In this document: positions 59,236 to 64,000 of the stretch, in pieces | Position numbering within the stretch: the first letter of the stretch is position 1 | How the letters are laid out: every line of letters starts with the position of its first letter | NCBI GenBank assembly: GCA_028710565.1 | Contig: JAQTTV010000017.1 | Location: 1-64,000, forward strand | Source of the DNA: Gallionella sp. | GTDB lineage: Bacteria; Pseudomonadota; Gammaproteobacteria; Burkholderiales; Gallionellaceae | Direction of reading: 5' to 3' | DNA: 64,000 nucleotides | Notes under the pieces: generated by a model | Told to the model about the DNA's origin: nothing | The model's input: only the letters and a program-made list of their open reading frames with translations | Databases searched by the model: none | Translations under genes and position numbers: made by a program

Positions 59236-59667
59236 ATGCGGATGCACTCACTTTCCCCGATACTCTTTGCAACCTTTGTGCTAAACACCATCGTCGCAGG
59301 TGGAGGTTTAGCCGTGCTGGAGGGGCACGCCAGCGAGCACCCCGTCCTTGGTCCCTTTATCACCGTCTCGTTTTTCTTGACACTTCCCCTGCTTGTAGCC
59401 GCTGCAATATTTGCGTGGCGCGAAGAGGCGAGAAAGACCACCCAAGACTTACCGTTGTCGCCCAAGACGAGACTCCTCACTCCAGGCATCTTTGCGGCTC
59501 TCGGCTGCTGCGGAATCTTAATCATGTCTGTGACCCCATCATCACTTGGCCCGTTCGGCGACGCGCTGACAACCTCCGCAATTCCATGCCTCGTGGCTGC
59601 TGCCGTTTGGTCAATCGTGTTGTGGAGTGCCAGAAAGCGCGCATTGAGATCGAGGAACTCCACTTAA
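59236..59667 (+). CDS. Small multi-TM membrane protein of unknown function
   Basis: ORF 59182-59667, start uncertain (upstream part overlaps the repeat); hydrophobic segments. Confidence 0.5.
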   Translation: MRMHSLSPILFATFVLNTIVAGGGLAVLEGHASEHPVLGPFITVSFFLTLPLLVAAAIFAWREEARKTTQDLPLSPKTRLLTPGIFAALGCCGILIMSVTPSSLGPFGDALTTSAIPCLVAAAVWSIVLWSARKRALRSRNST

Positions 59668-59668
59668 A

Positions 59669-59759
59669 GCCTAGTATGGTGCGCTATGCGCACGCGGAAA
59701 AATCATTTAATTTCAATGCAATACGTAAATCCCTCTTGCGCACGGCGCACCCTACTCAC
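59669..59759. repeat. Inverted-repeat element, copy 2
   Basis: gtatggtgcgctatgcgcacgcggaaaaatcatttaatttc...cttgcgcacggcgcaccctac. Confidence 0.85.
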
Positions 59760-59767
59760 TGAACTTG

Positions 59768-61303
59768 TCATTTTCGGCGAGTTGGTTCTGCCGCAATCTG
59801 CGCAATCGGTATGACCAAGGCGAGGCGCACTTCGTGGTTGGGATGCAAGGTTAAGCTCAGTTCGCCGCCATGGGCGCGGACAATTTCTCTGGACAGGCTT
59901 AATCCTAAGCCCACGCCTTCTATCTGACGACTGTGCGCCGCATCCACGCGGTAAAAGCGTTCAAAAATTTTGTGCGTGGCATCTATGGGAATCCCTGCCG
60001 AGGCGTTGGCGACAATCAGCGTGAGTTGTTGCGGGCTAGATAGCACGGAAAAATGTATCCAACCGTTGGGAAGGTTGTATTTGATGGCATTGCTCATCAG
60101 GTTTAACAATACCTGCCGAAACAATTCTTCATCAGCATCAATCGTTAAATGTGGCGGAATGTCGCCTGTGACGTTGAGGGTAGGGGCTAACATGTGCGTG
60201 TCTTCAATCAGCTCCAGCAGCGCGCTGGAGAGATCAAATGGGGTGAGTTTCAGGCGTAATTTTCCTGCATCGGCTTTGGACAACAACAGCAATTTGCGCA
60301 AAATCGACGACAGCCGCCGCACTTCGTCCAGAATAATCCCGAGTGAAGTTTGAATGGCGGATCCCGCTTCAGCTTGGTTCATGGCGTGTTCGATTTGCCC
60401 TTGCAAAATCGTCAGAGGAGTATTCAACTCGTGCGCCGCATCCGCCGAGAAACGCGAGGCTTGGTGAAAGCTGGTTTCCAAGCGTTCCAGCATGGCGTTA
60501 AACCCCTCGACCAAAGCTTCAAATTCACGCGCTTCGCGGATCGGCGGCACGCGCTGATGCAGCCCTTGCGCGGTCACATTACGCACGGATTCGACCAGAC
60601 GATTCACGGGTCGCAACGCCCGCCCTGAAATAAACCACGCCCCGAACCCAATTAAAATCAATGCCATCGGCATCGCCCACAAAAAGCTATTGCGAATCAC
60701 CGCCATGTCTTTTTGAATGGTTGCCACATTGACCGCAATCGCTACCCGCCCACGCGGAGAGCTTGCCAGCCCAATGTGCCATGTCGATCCGTGAGTCTTC
60801 AAGGTCAACAATGAGGCAGCGGAGCGGATGTTATGCGGTGGTGGGGCGTGTTCACCAAATGGAGGGCGTTCGCCATTTGGCGGGGGTGCGTCAGGGCGGG
60901 GAGCGTCGAACGGCGGCGCATCAGGTGGCGGGGGATGGAAAGATTCCTGCCCCGATGCCTGCGGAAAAGATTGCCAATGGAACTGCGTGCTATCCAACTG
61001 ATTCGACCAATGCGCGGAGCGGTAAACCTCATTCCCCTCGTCATCTTGAATCAGCACCAGCAAATGCTGCGAATTGCGCACGCCCAAGGTACTCGGCAAG
61101 ACCTGACCTTCAAAATGCTGCCAAAAATCAGGCGGTTGTCTGCGCCGTGATTCGCGTTCGGCATAGGACACGACATCCAACTTGATTTGATTCACTTTAA
61201 TGTCATACACCACCCACCAAGCAAACAAACCAAACCCCGCCAGCGCAATGCCCGACAGCAAGGCGGATAAGACGGCAACGCGTAATCGAAAAGAGTGGAA
61301 CAT
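59768..61303 (-). CDS. Two-component sensor histidine kinase with proline-rich periplasmic region
   Basis: ADAAHELNTPLTILQGQIEHA (HisKA), VLLNLMSNAIKYN, GVGLGLSLSREIVRAHGG; PPPPDAPPFDAPRPDAPPPNGERPPFG. Confidence 0.95.
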   Translation of the reverse strand: MFHSFRLRVAVLSALLSGIALAGFGLFAWWVVYDIKVNQIKLDVVSYAERESRRRQPPDFWQHFEGQVLPSTLGVRNSQHLLVLIQDDEGNEVYRSAHWSNQLDSTQFHWQSFPQASGQESFHPPPPDAPPFDAPRPDAPPPNGERPPFGEHAPPPHNIRSAASLLTLKTHGSTWHIGLASSPRGRVAIAVNVATIQKDMAVIRNSFLWAMPMALILIGFGAWFISGRALRPVNRLVESVRNVTAQGLHQRVPPIREAREFEALVEGFNAMLERLETSFHQASRFSADAAHELNTPLTILQGQIEHAMNQAEAGSAIQTSLGIILDEVRRLSSILRKLLLLSKADAGKLRLKLTPFDLSSALLELIEDTHMLAPTLNVTGDIPPHLTIDADEELFRQVLLNLMSNAIKYNLPNGWIHFSVLSSPQQLTLIVANASAGIPIDATHKIFERFYRVDAAHSRQIEGVGLGLSLSREIVRAHGGELSLTLHPNHEVRLALVIPIAQIAAEPTRRK

Positions 61304-61442
61304 AGAATGACCCTTTTAGGGAGGGAGAAAGAAATACTTTATGGTGAAGGGGAAAGAGGGAAGGGAGAAGGGTAAAACTACCTTTTCTAACAAAGGATGC
61401 GAGGACATTACCCTTCCCTCTTCTCCCCTCTCCCTTCCCACC

Positions 61443-62138
61443 TTATACATCCGTATGCGGTTTATGGAAGCGATACCCCACGCCGCGCACGCTTTCAATC
61501 GGCGACGGTTCTTGGTCGTTCATATTCAGCGCGACGATTTTTTTGCGAATGCGCTGAATGCACACATCTACAACATTGGTACTGGGGTCAAAATCATAGC
61601 CCCAAACGTGTTCCAAAATTTGCGTGCGGGTGAATACGCGCCCTGGGGAACGCATCAGATATTCGATCAAATTAAATTCGCGGCGGGTCAGGTCGATGGT
61701 ATGCCCTGCCCACGCCACTTCGCGGCTGATGCGGTCTAGGCGCAAATTCCCCACCACCAACACATTTTGCCGCTCACCCGAAATACGCCGCAACATGGCA
61801 TGAATACGGGCAATCAATTCTTCCATAAAAAAAGGTTTGGCGAGGTAATCATCCGCGCCCAAATTGAGCCCATCCACGCGGTCATCTAATTCGTTGCGAG
61901 CGGTCAATAAAATCACAGGCGTGGCATTCCCTTCGCGGCGCAAGCCTTTCAAAATGGACAAGCCATCGCGCCCTGGCAACATAATGTCCAGCACGATCAC
62001 ATCGAAATTGCCACTGCTGGCGGCATCAAAACCCGCGTTGCCCTCGTCGCAATGCGTCACCACAAAGCCTTGCTCCTTAAAGCCCGCGCACACAAAATCG
62101 GCAATCCGCCGTTCGTCTTCAACTAGCAAAATTTTCAT
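61443..62138 (-). CDS. OmpR/PhoB-family response regulator
   Basis: MKILLVEDERRIADFV, DVIVLDIMLPGRDG, winged helix LTRREFNLIEYLMRSPGRVFTRTQILEHVWGYDFDPSTNVVDVCIQRIRKK. Confidence 0.96.
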   Translation of the reverse strand: MKILLVEDERRIADFVCAGFKEQGFVVTHCDEGNAGFDAASSGNFDVIVLDIMLPGRDGLSILKGLRREGNATPVILLTARNELDDRVDGLNLGADDYLAKPFFMEELIARIHAMLRRISGERQNVLVVGNLRLDRISREVAWAGHTIDLTRREFNLIEYLMRSPGRVFTRTQILEHVWGYDFDPSTNVVDVCIQRIRKKIVALNMNDQEPSPIESVRGVGYRFHKPHTDV

Positions 62139-62306
62139 TGTCGTTCCTCTTTCAGTTTTGCTGAGAACCCGTGAATAACTGCAAAGGATACGCTAAGGCG
62201 CGCATCCATCTCATTACAAAATCGTAACCATTCTGTGGGAAAAGTTGTCATTTAAACAGGTTTTAATGCACGCCAGATCAACGACCACTTTGACATGGGG
62301 AGTATC

Positions 62307-62726
62307 ATGAAAAAACTTGCAATCTGCCTCTTACTACTGGGATGGACTACCGCGACATTCGCGGCACCCACTGCGACCCCAGCGCAACCGCCCGCACAGG
62401 GTTGCCCCCCGCCGCCACAGGCCTTTGAAAGTTGTAAAGGCAAAAAAGCAGGGGACACGGTACAACATGTCACGCCTTCGGGACAAAAAATTGCCGCTAC
62501 TTGCACGGCATCACCACAAGGATTGTTCGCCCTTCCCGCCTGCGAAAAGAATCCACCGCCGCACCATACCCCACCGCCCAGCGCGTTTGCGGATTGCAAG
62601 GGCAAAAAAGAAGGTGCTGTCATACAACATAAAATTCCATCAGGCGAAAAAGTCGCGGCAACGTGCACCGCCTCGCCGCAAGGGCTGTTTGCCCGCCCAG
62701 ACCGCCCACCCCATCCACCTCGTTAA
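62307..62726 (+). CDS. Small secreted Pro/Cys-containing protein with a duplicated motif
   Basis: ATG at 62307; signal peptide MKKLAICLLLLGWTTATFAA; two copies of CKGKKxGxxxQHxxPSGxKxAATCTASPQGLFA. Confidence 0.8.
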   Translation: MKKLAICLLLLGWTTATFAAPTATPAQPPAQGCPPPPQAFESCKGKKAGDTVQHVTPSGQKIAATCTASPQGLFALPACEKNPPPHHTPPPSAFADCKGKKEGAVIQHKIPSGEKVAATCTASPQGLFARPDRPPHPPR

Positions 62727-62753
62727 TTCATGCCAATACAACCAATTAGCAAC

Positions 62754-62901
62754 TAAGGTGGCACTGATTCAATCCGTTCACCCTGAGCTTGTCGAAGGGG
62801 GTATTTAACACATCAATTTTATTAAATATTCCATTCATGGTTCGACCATTCGACAAGCTCACGGCTCACCACGAACGGAAGATTTAATCAGCGTCTCCCT
62901 A
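62754..62901. repeat. MITE-like 'GAGCTTGTCGAA' element
   Basis: TAAGGTGGCACTGATTCAATCCGTTCACCCTGAGCTTGTCGAAGGGG...TTCGACAAGCTCACGG...GATTTAATCAGCGTCTCCCTA. Confidence 0.75.
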
Positions 62902-62926
62902 ACTCTCCACTTACCAAGGAAACACC

Positions 62927-63190
62927 ATGAACGGACAAGCCGTTGAATTTCCCAAGCAAGCCCTACTCACTCGCCTTGCGTTAAGTGACAGTGGTTTTGT
63001 GTTTGACCCTGTGACGGGCAACAGTTTTACCGTCAATACGAGCGGGCTGTCTATCTTGCGCTTATTGCAAAAAACCGAAGACTGGACAGACATTATCGCC
63101 ACGCTACAAGCAGAATTTGAGGTGAGCTATTCCGTTGCCGAGCGCGATGTCCTCGAATTTGCCACGGCATTACGGAGCGCGTTCAAATGA
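62927..63190 (+). CDS. PqqD-family (RRE-like) small protein
   Basis: SGFVFDPVTGNSFTVNTSGLSILRLLQKTEDWTDIIATLQAEFEVSYSVAERDVLEFATAL. Confidence 0.8.
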   Translation: MNGQAVEFPKQALLTRLALSDSGFVFDPVTGNSFTVNTSGLSILRLLQKTEDWTDIIATLQAEFEVSYSVAERDVLEFATALRSAFK

Positions 63191-64000
63191 GCCGCGTCAT
63201 CACCGTTGCCATCACGGGCATGAACGCCTTGCCCGAAAGCCCTGGACCTGGCTTGGCGGTGGCGCGTTGTTTGCGCGAACAATATGGCGACCGTGTGCGC
63301 ATTATCGGACTGGGCTATGACGCGCTTGACCCTGGGCTGTATTTGTCGGAATTTTGCGATGCCTCGCATCTGATTGCCTATCCGCTGCATGGCTCTGAAG
63401 TCTTGCTGGAACGCTTGAGCTTGATTCACCAAGCCGATCCGATTGATGTTTTGATTCCCTGTTTAGATGCAGAATTACCCCTGATGGTGTTGCTCGCACC
63501 CCGTTTATCAGCCATCGGCATACGCACTTTTTTGCCGACCGCCGAGCAACTCACGCGCCGCGCCAAAGACCAACTGCCTGAGTTGTGCGAACTTGCCGAG
63601 GTGCATTGCCCCGAATTACGCGCTTTAACCCATCCCAATTTTTTCCACACCTGCCATAACGAAGGCTGGCACTACCCCATGGTGGTGAAAGGCGTGTTTT
63701 ACGATGCCAAAGTCGTTTACAACGCGGAAGAAGCCACGACTGCTTTTTATAAAGTCGCGGCGGAATGGGGCTTGCCCGTATTGGCGCAACGCTTTGTCGC
63801 GGGCGAGGAATACAACCTCACCGCCGTGGGCGATGGCGCGGGCAAATTATTGGGCGAAGTGATGATGAAAAAACGCGCCCTGACTTCTAAAGGCAAAGCC
63901 TGGGCGGGCATTTCCACCTTGGATGAAAACCTCTCTGCGGCGGCAGGACGCTTGGTGGCGGCTTTGAATTGGCGCGGCCCGTTGGAAGTGGAAGTCATGC
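63187..64000 (+). CDS. ATP-grasp-family protein (runs off the window)
   Basis: ATGA overlap with the PqqD-like gene; open to the window end; YPMVVKGVFYDAKVVYNAEEA...LPVLAQRFVAGEEYNLTAVGDGAGKLLGEVMMKKRALTSKGKAWAG. Confidence 0.8.
   Translation, partial: MSRVITVAITGMNALPESPGPGLAVARCLREQYGDRVRIIGLGYDALDPGLYLSEFCDASHLIAYPLHGSEVLLERLSLIHQADPIDVLIPCLDAELPLMVLLAPRLSAIGIRTFLPTAEQLTRRAKDQLPELCELAEVHCPELRALTHPNFFHTCHNEGWHYPMVVKGVFYDAKVVYNAEEATTAFYKVAAEWGLPVLAQRFVAGEEYNLTAVGDGAGKLLGEVMMKKRALTSKGKAWAGISTLDENLSAAAGRLVAALNWRGPLEVEVM

Noticed and set aside
62317-62808. 163-aa ORF overlapping the small secreted protein
   Set aside because: Alternative frame rich in His/Arg; the 62307-62726 frame has a signal peptide and an internal repeat.

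Overview
The window looks like a proteobacterial chromosome; the rsmB/DUF3108/purN/purM/perM/hda gene order suggests a Beta- or Gammaproteobacterium, with low confidence on taxonomy. Housekeeping genes (rsmB, purN, purM, hda, a Gly-Cys-Leu tRNA cluster, ugd, argH, ubiD, ubiA, hypABCDEF/hupE) alternate with accessory DNA. The main accessory loci are: (1) a small DNA-phosphorothioation-like island (dndC, small ORF, dndD, and a DndE-like domain fused to an FtsK-type motor) beside a RelE/XRE toxin-antitoxin pair and an alanyl-tRNA-synthetase-like fragment; (2) a putative envelope cluster of a WD40-caspase, a secreted unknown, an OmpA/TPR protein and an FGE-sulfatase-domain protein; (3) a NACHT-STAND protein with a C-terminal FGE/C-type-lectin domain resembling a diversity-generating-retroelement target, convergent with a small hydrophobic protein that carries the same 'GxGAIAQGxxxxALGAGxVxxxGN' N-terminal tag; (4) a terminal-inverted-repeat element carrying a DUF559 (Vsr-like) nuclease, with two decayed relatives, one flanked by a perfect 16-bp direct repeat and one by an imperfect ~24-bp one; (5) an RloAB/AbiL-like pair separating hypE from the other hyp genes. 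Several families of dispersed intergenic repeats and 7-bp tandem arrays are also present, and one repeat appears to have inserted in frame into hypE. The strongest candidates for a new system are (3), (2) and (4). All homology calls are from reading protein motifs; no database search was run.
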